A stretch of 64,000 nt of DNA from Odobenus rosmarus divergens (lineage: Eukaryota; Chordata; Mammalia; Carnivora; Odobenidae): positions 1,390,292-1,454,291 of the forward strand of contig NW_004450566.1 in assembly GCF_000321225.1 (NCBI RefSeq), in the 5' to 3' direction. The first letter of the stretch is position 1, and the number at the start of each line of letters is the position of its first letter. A program made the position numbers and the translations under genes. The notes under the pieces are model-generated. The model was not told where the DNA came from. It ran no database searches and saw only the letters and a list, made by a program, of their open reading frames with translations. Shown piece by piece: positions 1 through 11,085 of this stretch.

Positions 1-1168
1 GGACTTTTAAATAATCTCTTGTTAATGGAATGTAAATCTTAAAACTGGAATATTTTGATAATGTAGACTTTGACATCCAATACACAATTCAGATCATATA
101 GTCTAATAGAGTGTTTTATCTTTGTTCTTTTAGTGTAGCTTAATATTGGAAGGACTTCTAGTTTAATGTTCCTTAAGAACCACATGAAATAGTAAGCAGA
201 AACCCAATAAGGGTCATAAGGGTTTCTTTGCACATGCATCAGGGTTTCCCAACCTGGGAAATTCAAGGGTTAAGAAAAAATACAATTAAACATCTCAGTA
301 GTTTTGAGAAGTATTAATTTGAATGCTTAGATCCTGAATTCCCAAATTTCTAGTGCAGAGATCAGAGAGAACTATAGTGTGGAGAATTTAAATAGCCAGT
401 TGGTGTGTTGAGTCTGGCCTACAGAAATATTTTGTTTGGCCCGCATGATGTTTTTTAAAAGTGTGAATTAATGGCGGGTGTTTAACAGCTGAGAATTTTC
501 ACACAAAAATTCAGATTTCTAACCTCTGGGAAATTAGAATATCTGACATAGTCAGCCTTCTTCCCACAAAGCAACAGTTAGCTGAGTTGAGTGAGGGCAC
601 CTTTTGGATCATTTTCCAGTTTGTCATATTTCCCATCACTCCCTGTTCTCCATGCACAGTGACATATCTTGTCAGTTACCAGTTACCATTGTGCTTGTGC
701 TGTCACTTTTTCTTGTATTTGATCTCTAGTGATGAGTTTGCATCCCCTATCATAGAGGGTATGTTCTTTCTGGAAAGTCTTTTCCCAGAACCCTCTTCCC
801 AATCTTCACTTAGGCCCTCTCTTCCCAGTGCCCCTATAGCACCTTGTTTATATCTCCCTTTAGTACATACCATATCTTACAGTAAGTGTTCATTTGATAA
901 TTTTCCTTGCTAGGCATGACCTTTTTTAAAATAAGTATCTTATATTATGTTGTTTCCTCAGGGGATTCAGTAGTGTCTGGACACTTAAATAGTGCTGAAT
1001 TTATGCCTGTTTCTTGAAAAATGAGGTGGACTTTGTTTCCTAGAAAAGATAGATTCTAGGATACAAGCGCATTTCCAGGAATAGTTTCATATGAGGCTGT
1101 AATATTTGTTATTAAAACTCATTGAGAGGTCTTCTGATGGCTGTTGCTGAGCAAGGCCAGGGCTAGGG
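1..1168. other. Unique-looking non-coding DNA
   Basis: AT-rich sequence with no repeat I recognise. The 108-residue frame at 587-913 is hydrophobic and Ser/Pro/Cys-rich, with no motif and no initiation context; I treat it as chance. Confidence 0.6.
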
Positions 1169-1273
1169 GGAGGCATGAGAGGTTCCTAGGGTAAAAGTTT
1201 AAGGAGGCACTCCCTTTCAGGGTCAGGCAAGTGCCTCCTTAAATTTTATGCCATAGGAACTTCTCTTGCCTCC
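1169..1273. repeat. Long imperfect inverted repeat (fold-back hairpin)
   Basis: Left arm 1169-1211 and right arm 1230-1273 are reverse complements over about 43 nt, with a few mismatches and small bulges. The inner 14 bp (1198-1211 against 1230-1243) pair perfectly and the loop is 18 nt. The symmetry fits a miniature DNA-transposon relic; a transcribed hairpin such as a microRNA precursor is possible but has no other support. Confidence 0.8.
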
Positions 1274-1608
1274 ATATTACCAGCACTGTTTCTGAATTTT
1301 AGCTTCTAGATTAAAAATAAAATATTTGTTCTGATTGGAAGGGCTATAGAAACAGGAACCTAGATTGTTTTTAAATGAAAAAAAAGACCACAAGAGAATA
1401 TATTTTATTATTTTTAAAAATTTATACTCTGGATGCTTTAAAAATTTTCTCTTTGTCATTGGTTTCTAAGCAAGTTGATTATGATGTTCTTGGGTATAGT
1501 TTCTTCATGTTTCTTTTGCTTGGGGTTTGTTGAGTTTCTTGGATCTCGAAGTTTATAGTTTTCATCACATTTGGAAAAATTCAGACTTTATTTCTTCAAA
1601 TATTTTTT

Positions 1609-1797
1609 TAAAGATTTTATTTATTTATTTGACAGAGAGAGCACAGCGAGAGAGGGAACACAAGCAGGGGGAGTGGGAGAGGAATAAGCAGGCTTCCTGT
1701 GGAGCAGGGAGCTGGATGCGGGGCTTGATCCCAGGACCCCGGGATCATGACCTGAGCCAAAGGCAGACACTTAATGACTGAGCCACCCAGGCACCCC
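1609..1797 (-). mobile_element. Can-SINE (tRNA-derived SINEC), full length
   Basis: Read on the minus strand it has the tRNA-like head (GGGTGCCTGGGTGGCTCAGT), a CT-rich middle and an AAATAAATAAA-type tail. A perfect 16-bp target-site duplication (1593-1608 and 1798-1813) marks the L1-mediated insertion exactly. The reading frame that crosses it (1527-1781) is chance. Confidence 0.95.
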
Positions 1798-1813
1798 TCT
1801 TCAAATATTTTTT

Positions 1814-3415
1814 CTGTCCTCTCTCTTTTCTCTTTAGAAACCCTAATTACACATATATTGGGTTACTTGAAGTTGCCTCACAGCTGATACTCCATTCTTT
1901 TTTTTTTTTCAGTCTTTTTTTCTCTTTGTGTTTCACTTTGGATAGTTTCTATTGCTATGTCTTCAAGTTCACTAATATTTTTTTCTTAGGTATCTAATCT
2001 GCTATTAGTCCTAGCCAGTATTTTTTTTATTTCAGATAGTTTTTACATCTAGAAGCTTGATTTGGGTTTGGCGTATCTTTTACATCTAAACATAATGTGC
2101 TCAATTTTTCCTGTGGTTTCTTTATATATGGAATATAGTGATGGTAGCTATTTTAATGTCCTTTTTTTCTTAAATCTGTCATCTGTGTCATTTCTGGGTT
2201 GGTTTTGATGATTAATTTTTCTCTGCGTATGACTGTACTTTTCTGCTTTTTTGCCTGTCTGGTAATTTTTTACTAGATGCCAGCCAGTGTAATTTTAGTC
2301 TGTTGGGTGTTGTAAATTTTTGTTCCTAACATAGTCTTGAGATTTATCTGTGACTCAGTTAAGTTTCTTATAAATAGTTTCATCTTTTCTGGATGCCATG
2401 GACATTTAAAATGGTGAATGGAAAGGAAGGAAATACCAGGGAATAAAGCTGTGAGAAGAGAATTATCTTGGAAGCTAATGGGATAGTTTTAAGAGATAGA
2501 GAAAGTATATGGATCACATGCTGTTTTACTGGATGCAGAGAATATCCTGCAATCTGGTGAGCAGAAATAAGATTATAAAGGGTTGAGGAGTAAGTGAAGG
2601 GATGTACTGGGGCAGAGTAGATGATGATTTTTCTTCTTCTTCTCCTCCTTCTTCTCCTTCTTCCAGTCTCTTAATTCTCTTTTTTCTTCTATTTTTCTCC
2701 ATTCCTTTAACAAATAGACAAACAACCTTATGATGAAATATACTTTATTTTTAAAACATATACTTTTTAAAAAAATTCAGACATTATGGAAATACCTCTA
2801 CTTTAGGGGGTTATAAGTAACTACCAACCTTTGTTTAATTGGGTATATTTTTAGAGATTGGAAGAATCTATATACCTTTAGCTTTAGGTACCAAACTATA
2901 AAGGAAAATCCTGAGTAAATTTCTCATTGTTACTGTGTGCAGAGTTTCCTAGTTCAAGTCTGAAACAGCAGCTTTGGTTCCTTTCCATATAACATATTAT
3001 TATAATTTCATATATAGCATCAGCCTTCACTGTTAGTGGTAAAATAGGGATTGGTGACAGCCATAGAAGACCAAAGCATTCCTTTATAGATTTCTTCAAT
3101 AAAAAATATAAAAACTTTTTAAATAATAGATATGCTAGAATTAATAAAAGTGGAATTTCAAAAATTTTAGGGTAATTCATCAGATAGTGCTTTCTTTTGA
3201 TAAGGAAACAATAAAGAAGATTTGAGCATGGCCTTGAGCATGGTGTAACCACATAATGTGTAGTTTATTGAGAATGTGTATATAATAAGTTGTGAAATTA
3301 GATCTAAGGAAATGGATTCACTAGTGTTAGAAATAGTTCTGAAAGCATCATTAATGAGTTTGGCTTCTGCCTTTCTCCTAATCTTTATCAATCTGTGATC
3401 TTAAACAAGTTACTT
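1814..3415. other. Unique-looking non-coding DNA
   Basis: AT-rich. A pyrimidine-rich CTT/CCT simple tract lies at 2628-2665. The overlapping minus-strand frames at 2896-3391 show no domain and are not supported as genes. Confidence 0.55.
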
Positions 3416-3424
3416 AAATTCTCT

Positions 3425-3590
3425 TGGGGAACCTAGGTGGCTCGGTTGGTTAAGCATTTGACTCTTGATTTTGGCATGATCTCTGGATCATGAGATTGAG
3501 CCCTGCATCAGGCTCTGCTCAGCCATGGAGGCTGCTCATCCCTCTCTGTCCCTCTGTGCTCCTCCCCCCACCTCTCTCTCTCTTTCAAAA

Positions 3591-3629
<39 letters not shown>

Positions 3630-3640
3630 AATCTTTAAAA
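3425..3640 (+). mobile_element. Can-SINE, sense, with long (AAAT)n tail
   Basis: Diverged tRNA-like head from 3425 (ACCTAGGTGGCTCGGTTGG), CT-rich middle, then an expanded AAAT tract at about 3589-3631. A 9-bp target-site duplication (3416-3424 and 3641-3649) flanks it. Confidence 0.93.
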
Positions 3641-3649
3641 AAATTCTCT

Positions 3650-5096
3650 GATCTTCACTTTCCTTACTTGTAAATTATAGTAAATTTTGACCTTGAAGTT
3701 CATAGCCTGGTCTTGCAGAGCAAATGATAAAAGTGTGACATTTCTTGAAGTACTAGATGTAGTTGTGGTATTTCAAGCCATTAAATATCATCTGTCATTA
3801 CTGAAACTCATTGGGTTCTAATTGTTTTATTAACTTATTTTATCCTGAGTAACATCCAGTTACTGAGTTTCTCCCCTAAAAGTACAGAACAGGGTTATTT
3901 TAAGATAACAATTCTACTTGGAGAAACAATGGGCACTGCAGAGCTGTTCTGTATGTGACATTATTGAGGAATAAATGGGGACAAATTTGAGGCTTTGGCC
4001 ACATTCTTGAGATCCTTGTGATCAGCCACTTACAAAATAGAATTATAATCTCATACCCTATTGAGAATGAATAAAGATAATATTAGTGAAATAGAAATGT
4101 TGATTGCTTTGTTATCTGTGTACATTCTGTGAAGAAAGTAGAAATAAGGAAGAAGGAAGTGGTGATCTTAGACTGCTTTCCTGGTAAATAATTTGTTCTT
4201 GTGATTTATTTTGTAACAGAAAGATTTACTTTGATAATTTTCTATTTTATTATGTGTACTTTCTAAAGCCCATTCATTCCTAGTACTTTGAAGAATTGCA
4301 AAGAATATTTACTAAAATTGTAAATGATAAATTCTTGTATTAAAAGAAATTGAGAACTTAATGTTACAGAAAAATGAGGATTGCAGAATTTTATGAGGAT
4401 ATGTTTAGATTAGAAAACAACACTGGTATCACATAGAGCAGATCTTGCGTATGTTAATGTATAGTAAATGAGAAAAGGTAGATGTTGTTGTGGATAATAT
4501 GAATGGTCTATTTTGTATTTAGAGCTTTTATGGGAATAATATTCACAATCTTTACCAAGAAATCTAAGTTATTTTGTTGCTCTGACAGCAAAATATAACT
4601 CTCATTTGATTTTTTTGCATGATAAAGGCGAAAGTGTAAGGAAAACTTTTACAAACATATCATGATACCTTGGAAGTCAGAAATAACAGAATTTCACAAG
4701 CCTAATAAGATAGACACCATAATGTCAATATTTGTGTACTGATGAATGTGAGTTGTGAAATTTGGCTCCAGTTGCCTGATGCTTTAGAGCCTTGCAATTT
4801 AAAATTACATTAGTAATGAAAACTAATGAACACAATATTTCCATTTTTGAAAATCAGCCCTACCCAACTTGTACCGTTTTACAGAAAAATAACTTTAGTT
4901 TTGGCTAGTGCTGATTAAATATTTGAATCTGATTTTGTGCACATAGGGCACATTTTATTCATTACATTAACCACACAGTAAATAAATGAATACTACAGTC
5001 ATTTACTATGCTTAGTATAACTATCCTATGCATGAAAACCTAACATTCTTGTATCTGCCCTTTACATTTTTCTTGAAATTTAACTTAATAATCCCA
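3650..5096. other. Unique-looking non-coding DNA
   Basis: AT-rich DNA without recognisable repeats, splice-bounded frames or RNA genes. Confidence 0.55.
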
Positions 5097-5311
5097 ATTT
5101 TATTTCTTCTTTTTAAATTTAAATTCAATTTAGGTAACATATAATGTACTATTAGTTTCAGGGGTAGAATTTAGTGATTCTAAATTCTACATCAGTTGTA
5201 TATAACATGCAGTGCTCATTATATCAAGTGCTCTCCTTAATGCCCATCACCCAATTACCCTATCCCCTGCCACCTCCTCTCCAACAACTCTTAGTTTGTT
5301 TCCTATAGTTA

Positions 5312-5633
5312 CCTCTGAAACAAATAATACATTATATGTTAAAAAAAAAAAAAAGAAGAAGATAGCAGGAAGGAAAAAATGAAGGGGGGGAAATCGGAGG
5401 GGGAGATGAACCATGACAGACTATGGACTCTGAGAAACAAACTGAGGGTTCTAGAGGGGAGGGGGGTTGGGGGAATGGGTTAGCCTGGTGATGGGTATTA
5501 AAGAGGGCACAAACTGAATGGAACACTGGGTGTTATATGCAAACAATGAATCATGGAACACTACATCAAAAACTAATGATGTAATGTATGGTGATTAACA
5601 TAATAAAATTAAAAAAAATAAAAAATAAAAGAC
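5312..5633 (+). mobile_element. Nested 5'-truncated L1 3' UTR with poly-A
   Basis: Sense copy of the L1 3' UTR, including an internal A14 tract at 5341-5354, the GGGTGTTATATGCAAACAAT block near 5527 and an A-rich end at 5610-5640. It splits the older antisense L1 exactly where that copy would read on from 5311 to 5641. The internal A tract also falls on the 57-bp phase, but the antisense relative at 9590-9605 has it too, so it is native. Confidence 0.88.
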
Positions 5634-5857
5634 AAAAAAAGAGTCTCTTATGGTTTGCCTCCCTCTTTGTTTTTATCTTATTTTATTTTTCCTTCCCTTC
5701 TCCTATGCTCATCTGTTTTGTTTCTTAAATTCCACATATGAGTGAAATCATATGGTATTTGTCTTTCTCTGACTGACTTATTTCGCTTAGCATAATATTC
5801 TCCAGTTCCATCCACATCATTGCAAATGGCAGGATTTCATTCTTTTGATGGCTGAGT

Positions 5858-5947
5858 AATATATATTATATATTTATATGATATATATATACCACACACA
5901 CACACACACATATATATTTATACACATACACACACACACACACACAC
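5858..5947. repeat. AT/CA dinucleotide microsatellite
   Basis: Alternating TA and CA tracts (5858-5947) inside the antisense L1, replacing the short AT-rich stretch normally present there. Confidence 0.9.
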
Positions 5948-6445
5948 CACATCTACTTTACCCATTTATCTGTCGATGGATGGACACCTGGGATCTTTCC
6001 ATACTTTGGTTATTGTGGATATTGCTGCTATAAACATTGGGGAGCATGTGCTCCTTCCAGTCACTATGTTTGTATCCTTTGGATAAATACCTAGTAGTAC
6101 AATTGCTGGGTGGTAGGGTAATTCTGTTGTTAACTTTTTGAGGAACCTCCATACTGTTTTCCAGAGTGGCTACACCAGTGTGCATTCCCACCAACAGCAT
6201 AAGAGGGTTCTCCTTTCTCCACATCCTGGCCAACTTCTGTTGTTTCCTGAGTTATTCATTTTAGCCATTCTGACTAGTATGAGGTAGGTATGTCATTGTG
6301 GTTTTGATTTGTATTTCCCTGATGCCAAGTGATGTTGAGCATTTTTTCATGTGTCTTTTAGCCATTTGCATATCTTCTTTGGAGAAATGTCTGCTCATGT
6401 CTTCTGCCCATTTCTTGACTGGATTTTTTGTTCCAATTTTATTTT

Positions 6446-6994
6446 TTTGTCTAATTATCTAAAATATAATGGTTTTACATATTTTTTACTCATTCTCTCA
6501 TTTCCTTCAAGTATTTGTTCATATATCCTTTTAATTTCTAAGTCAAAACTTGTGCTTAATTGGCTTTGTTCATAACATTTTAAAAAATAATATTGAGAGA
6601 AGCTTTAATTGTCTTATCAGTGACATAGATCGTTTTCCTCCTGACATAAAACTATTTTAGATATTATTACACATATGACAGTAAATAACTAAATCACAAT
6701 TTTAATGTTACATAGAAGTAATGTATTACCTGAACTTTAATCAAGTGGCACTTATGTTGTTTTCTCTCTTTTGAATGTTTTTTTTTTACATCTTTTTGGC
6801 GTATATATGGAAAGGAATGAGAAGTACACCTTTGATAAACTTCTGGGCATAGATAGGTAGGTTCTTTTAGTCTTCCATTAAAACTGAAAAATTAGGATTT
6901 CAGGTGACATTTTCATTGATAATTAAATTTCATATTTACTGCTTTAAATAAATTTATGTGTAGTTTTCACATAAAACTAAAAATGGTTAGATGG
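6446..6994. other. Non-coding DNA with a weak exon-like patch
   Basis: AT-rich. Around 6816-6859 a short open frame (reading NEKYTFDKLLGID) follows an AG and ends at a GTAGGT donor-like site. The acceptor has no good pyrimidine tract directly before it, so I do not call it an exon. Confidence 0.3.
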
Positions 6995-7303
6995 TACCAA
7001 AAGCACAATAATGGAAACTTTGGTGTATTGGACCCCATCGAAATTTAAAACTTCTGCCCTGTGAAAGACTCTGTTAAGAGAATTAAAATACAAATTACAA
7101 ACTGGGAGAAAATACTACAAATTACAAATTTAACAAATGATTTATATTTAAATAGATAGCCCTCAAAACTTACATTAGAAAAAAATCCAATTAGTATATG
7201 GGCAAAAGACATAGAGACATTTTACTAGAAAGGAGATACAAATATCAAATAAGCACATGAAAAGATGATCAACACTGACTTCATGTCTATTAGGGAAATG
7301 CGT
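6995..7303 (+). mobile_element. Old diverged L1 ORF2 fragment
   Basis: Plus strand resembles the late ORF2 region of old mammalian L1 (segments equivalent to 'ACCCCATCAAAATTAAAACTTC' and 'ACTGGGAGAAAATA'), with many substitutions and indels. No usable reading frame remains. Confidence 0.7.
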
Positions 7304-7340
7304 TTTTTTTTTATTATTATGTTATGTTAATCACCATCAA
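7304..7340 (-). mobile_element. Very short L1 3'-end scrap, antisense
   Basis: A T-run followed by TTATGTTAATCACCAT is the reverse complement of the last ~25 bases of the L1 3' UTR plus poly-A. It lies inside the older L1 fragment and looks like a severely 5'-truncated insertion. Confidence 0.6.
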
Positions 7341-7865
7341 AATGGGAGATGAGTTATTTGGAGGGAAGATTGGTAGCTATAGTTACTGAATGCAAATAAG
7401 ATAAATAATGTAAAATTAAATAATGTAAACAAATAACATCTAAAATTAAATTGATGATAACATATTAAAGAAATCTAAACAAACGTGCATGTAGTATTTT
7501 TTCTCTCTGTAGGAAGCACAGATGATGAACTTTCCTTTAGGCTCATCACATAACTGAAAGACTTATCAGGACCTTGATACTTAGAGAAAATGTTAAAATT
7601 AGACACATTTCCTCATCTGTTTTCACTGATAGCCATTACTGGAATATAGCACAGTATATGGTATATACCTTTCTTTTTCTGCAGTAATTAGAAAGAACTA
7701 TGGTTCAGTAGTCCTTTTTGTTTCGAATGTCTATAAAACTTTTAGGAAAGGGTGAAGTAAAAAAACATCATCTTTGCTTTTCCTTTTAGGATGAGAATTG
7801 GAAAATTTGGCCTGATATGAGGTTGATGATCAGAATACATTATGCTTTAAAAATTTCCCATGGAG

Positions 7866-8055
7866 GGGTGCCTGGGTGACTCAGTCAGTTGGGGATCTGC
7901 CTTTGACTTAGGTCTTGATCTCGGGGTCCTGGGATCAAGCCCCACATCAGGCTCCCTGCTCAGTGGGGAGTCTGCTTCTCCCTTTCCCTCTGCCCCTCCC
8001 CACTGCTCATGCTTGGTCTCTCAGTGTCTCAAATGAATAAAGAAAATCTTTAAAA
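7866..8055 (+). mobile_element. Can-SINE, sense
   Basis: Head GGTGCCTGGGTGACTCAGTC, B-box-like GGATCAAGCCCC, CT-rich middle and AAATGAATAAAG tail. A near-perfect target duplication (AAATTTCCCATGGA before, AAATTTCCTATGGA after) flanks it. Confidence 0.93.
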
Positions 8056-9321
8056 AAATTTCCTATGGAATGGAAATGGAAATGATTTAGTATGAAAAAC
8101 TTAAATCTGGAGTTGAGTTCTTAAGGCAAAAAGAAATTTATTTTAAAAAGAGTTGAGTGGAATACCAAATCAAAATCATACCAAGAAGCTATGTGCAGTT
8201 TCTATTTATTTTAATAAAATGTATATATATATCCAAGCCATTTGACAATGTATGTCCCAAAGCAGAGGTGAATTTACAGTTAAAATAATGAAGTTTAAAC
8301 TTTAGGGCCCCTTACTTAGGTGGGCTTTTTTCAAGGCTGACATGCTGGAAAAAGAGTAAATTAGCATTTTGTCAATAGGAAATGATATTTCAAATAACTG
8401 ATATTTTAAGAAGTGGTCAGAGAGTATCAGCCAAAAAATTTAAGAAAAAAAATGAATTATGGCAATTGTCAGGTAATAAAAACTATTATTTAACTCAATT
8501 TTTGTGAAGTTTTTGTTGTATTTTTCAGCTTTTTAAAATCTCTGATTTGTTTTGCTTTCTTTTCTAATTCTAAACAAATGTTATTTTGTATAAAATTCTG
8601 TATTTGTTACTTTTTTTTTCATTAAAGAAAGGCCCCTGTATTGTAAAACTTCTGGCCTCCCAAAGCCATCAGATAGTTGATAGATTTAAGAATAAGGGAA
8701 TTTCCAAAGTCAAATTCTCATAAAGTATGAGTTACATTTATTTTTAAGTAGTTTCATTTATGTGGATTTTAGTTGTCCAAGTGTAGTACCAGATGTGCCA
8801 TTTTAAATCAAACTGTATGATGCCACCTTGAAACACATAACTTTTTTAGACAAATAAGCAGAATGATTTCATATTGCAGGTTCAGATTTGTGTACTATTT
8901 TTCCTAATATGGATATATTGTTTGTATTTCCAAAGGTAAGATTTTTTTTTTGCTAATTAAGGGTGATATTTTCTGTTTTTACCCCAGGTTAAGTTCTTTC
9001 ATCTTTTTATGCTCCCTGTGTTCCTTTTTTTTTTTTTCCTGTCTTACTTTTTCAGTTGTTTGAATTTTTAAGAAATTTTCAGGAATGATAAAACTTACTT
9101 TAGGAGCATAAAATATTGTCACAAGTACAGAGGAATTAGAATCATCTTGAAAAGACAGAGTTCTTCATTAAATTCCAAATGTATAACATCTTTTCTCTAT
9201 TTTGAATCTTATATTAAGAATATTCATAGGCAATCTATGTCTTTCAAATGTTTCTTCTCTTATATTGTTCTTCAAAGAATTTCTAACCATAACATTTCAC
9301 TTGCATCTCTTTCTAATTGTT
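8056..9321. other. Unique-looking non-coding DNA
   Basis: AT-rich. Contains one half of a 66-bp dispersed duplication (8493-8558). A possible acceptor at 8880 and donor at 8936 bound a 56-bp stretch with no supporting protein similarity. Confidence 0.5.
8493..8558 (+). repeat. 66-bp direct repeat, copy 1
   Basis: Matches 15240-15305 at every base outside one 7-bp window (8512-8518, which is all A at 15259-15265). Flanking sequence does not match. No known repeat family recognised. Confidence 0.9.
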
Positions 9322-9737
9322 TTAAATTTTTTTATTTTTATTTTTTAAATTTTATTTTATTATGTTACGTTAATCACCATACATTAATTACATCATTAGT
9401 TTTTGATGTAGTGTTCCATGATTCATTGTTTGCGTATAACACCCAGTGCTCCACGCAGAATGTGCCCTCTTTCACCCCCAACCCCTTCCCCTCTAGAACC
9501 CTCAGTTTGTTTCTCAGAGTCCATAGTCTGTCATGGTTCATCTCCCCCTCCGATTTTCCCCCCTTCATTTTTCCCTTCTTACTATCTTTTTTTTTTTTTA
9601 ACATATAATGTATTATTTGTTTCAGAAGTACAGGTCTGTGATTCAGCAGTCTTACACAATTCACAGTGCTCAAAAAAAAACATACCCTCCCCAGTGTCTA
9701 TCACCTAGCCACCCTATCCCTCCCACCAAAAAAAAAT
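9322..9737 (-). mobile_element. L1 3' UTR, antisense, 5'-truncated
   Basis: Reverse complement of the L1 3' end, beginning with its poly-A (T-rich at 9322-9358) and running through the 3' UTR. The first two lattice overwrites (9673-9679, 9730-9736) fall in it. Reading frames at 9147-9608 and 9374-9708 are translations of this UTR, not genes. Confidence 0.9.
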
Positions 9738-10888
9738 AGCCTGGTGGTGTAAAATTCTTAGGCAACTTGCTATGAAGGGGAAATCTCTGCAGTATCCTGA
9801 GGGTCTAAGCATGCCACTTTTCCTCACTAGACTTTTTGGGGAGGCATTTCATGGTAGTTGGGGCTTACAACCAGAATGCCTGGGTTTAAATCCTGGCTTT
9901 GCCTCTCATTAGCTGGTGAATTTAGGCAGATCATTAACTTGTCTGTGCTTCTTCCTTTGTCTGTAAGATGCCAATAATAATCATACTCTTAAGATTAGTT
10001 AATGTATTAAAAAGAAAAAAAATAATGTGTGGCACATAGTAAATACACTGTAGACTTGAGTTATTATTATAAAAAAAAGAGAATAATAGATAAATTGGGG
10101 AACTTTGTTCTCAACAGGGGTGGTACCAGGCCTCGTTTCTCTCCAGGAAACGTCAGGTATTTTTGGAATATTTGTATATCATTTCAAAAAAAATGCAGTC
10201 AGCAGACATAGAGGATTTGATCATATTTAGGAGGAACTTTAAAAAGCATGATTACTTTATGAAAATGATTTACTGAAGATAGTTAACATTATTAAGTCTA
10301 AAAAAATTGTGTGAAAGAAAATCATGGATAGGATTTGGATTGTGAACTAGATTGTGATAACTAATTATTGATTAACTTTTAACATTTCTACTCTGAATTT
10401 TTTTTTTTTTTTTAAAAAAAATTTCTGGTGTAGAATCTTACTTTTATCTAATTCTGTGTTTCTACTAAGTGTATTTTTGCTTAGTTATATCACACATTTT
10501 AAGTAAGAAAGTTGTTTATAAACCCTAAAAAAAAAAGACAAATTATTTGGCAATAGACAAAGATGCAGTCATTGAGTTGAGGAGAAGAAAGTATTTAGGG
10601 CCTACCAGGTAGGCTTGCAGGAGAGGATAGGAGAGGCAGGAAAAAAAAAATGATGAAATTTGGCTCAGCTGGATTGGCAAGGGCTTCTAAAGTGCTTGCT
10701 GATTTCAAGTTCAGGGTAGTAAGCAACCTTTGTGAGTGTCAGAAGAAAGTGGAAGAAAAAAACTGAGACTTATTCAAGAAGAGTTTCATTTCTTCTGTAG
10801 TGGTGCCGCCACATATGGTAACTGCCTTGTGGAGAGGGGATGAAGACAAGCTGGGATTGTGTGGTAAACAAAAAAAATTTGGATTCTT
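9738..10888. other. Unique-looking non-coding DNA with lattice marks
   Basis: AT-rich, no recognised repeat. From 10072 to 10870 every second lattice slot is occupied. Confidence 0.5.
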
Positions 10889-11085
10889 TTTTTTTTGGTT
10901 TTAGAGGTAGAATTTAGTGATTCATCAGTTACATATAACACCCAGTGCTCATTACATCAAGTGCCCTCCTTAATGTCCATCACCCAGTTACCCCATCCCC
11001 CCACCCACCTCCCCTCCATCAATCCTTGGTTTGTTTCCTAAAAAAAAGGGTCTCTTATGGTTTTTCTCCCTCTCAATTTTTCAAT
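10889..11085 (-). mobile_element. L1 3' UTR fragment, antisense
   Basis: Same L1 3' UTR block as 5130-5311 and 5640-5670 (GTAGAATTTAGTGATTCATC, then ATTACATCAAGTGCCCTCCT). Its lattice run at 11041-11047 stands exactly where related copies read TAGTTAA, a direct view of a seven-base overwrite. Confidence 0.88.

Larger units (their letters stand above)
5097..6445 (-). mobile_element. L1 LINE, 3' half, antisense, interrupted by a second L1
   Basis: Minus-strand sequence matches the end of carnivore L1 ORF2 and its 3' UTR: 3' UTR at about 5097-5311, then, after the insert, ORF2 C-terminal sequence to about 6445. The minus-strand frame at 5958-6233 is a remnant of the ORF2 C-terminus. It is 5'-truncated and carries stops. 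A dinucleotide tract at 5858-5947 has grown inside it, and a younger sense L1 (5312-5633) splits it. Confidence 0.88.

Noticed and set aside
5341..5354. A14 tract that also falls on the 57-bp phase
   Set aside because: The antisense relative at 9590-9605 has the same tract, so it is native L1 sequence; a run this long covers several phases by chance.
9147..9608. 153-codon frame as a gene
   Set aside because: Its second half is the translated antisense L1 3' UTR.
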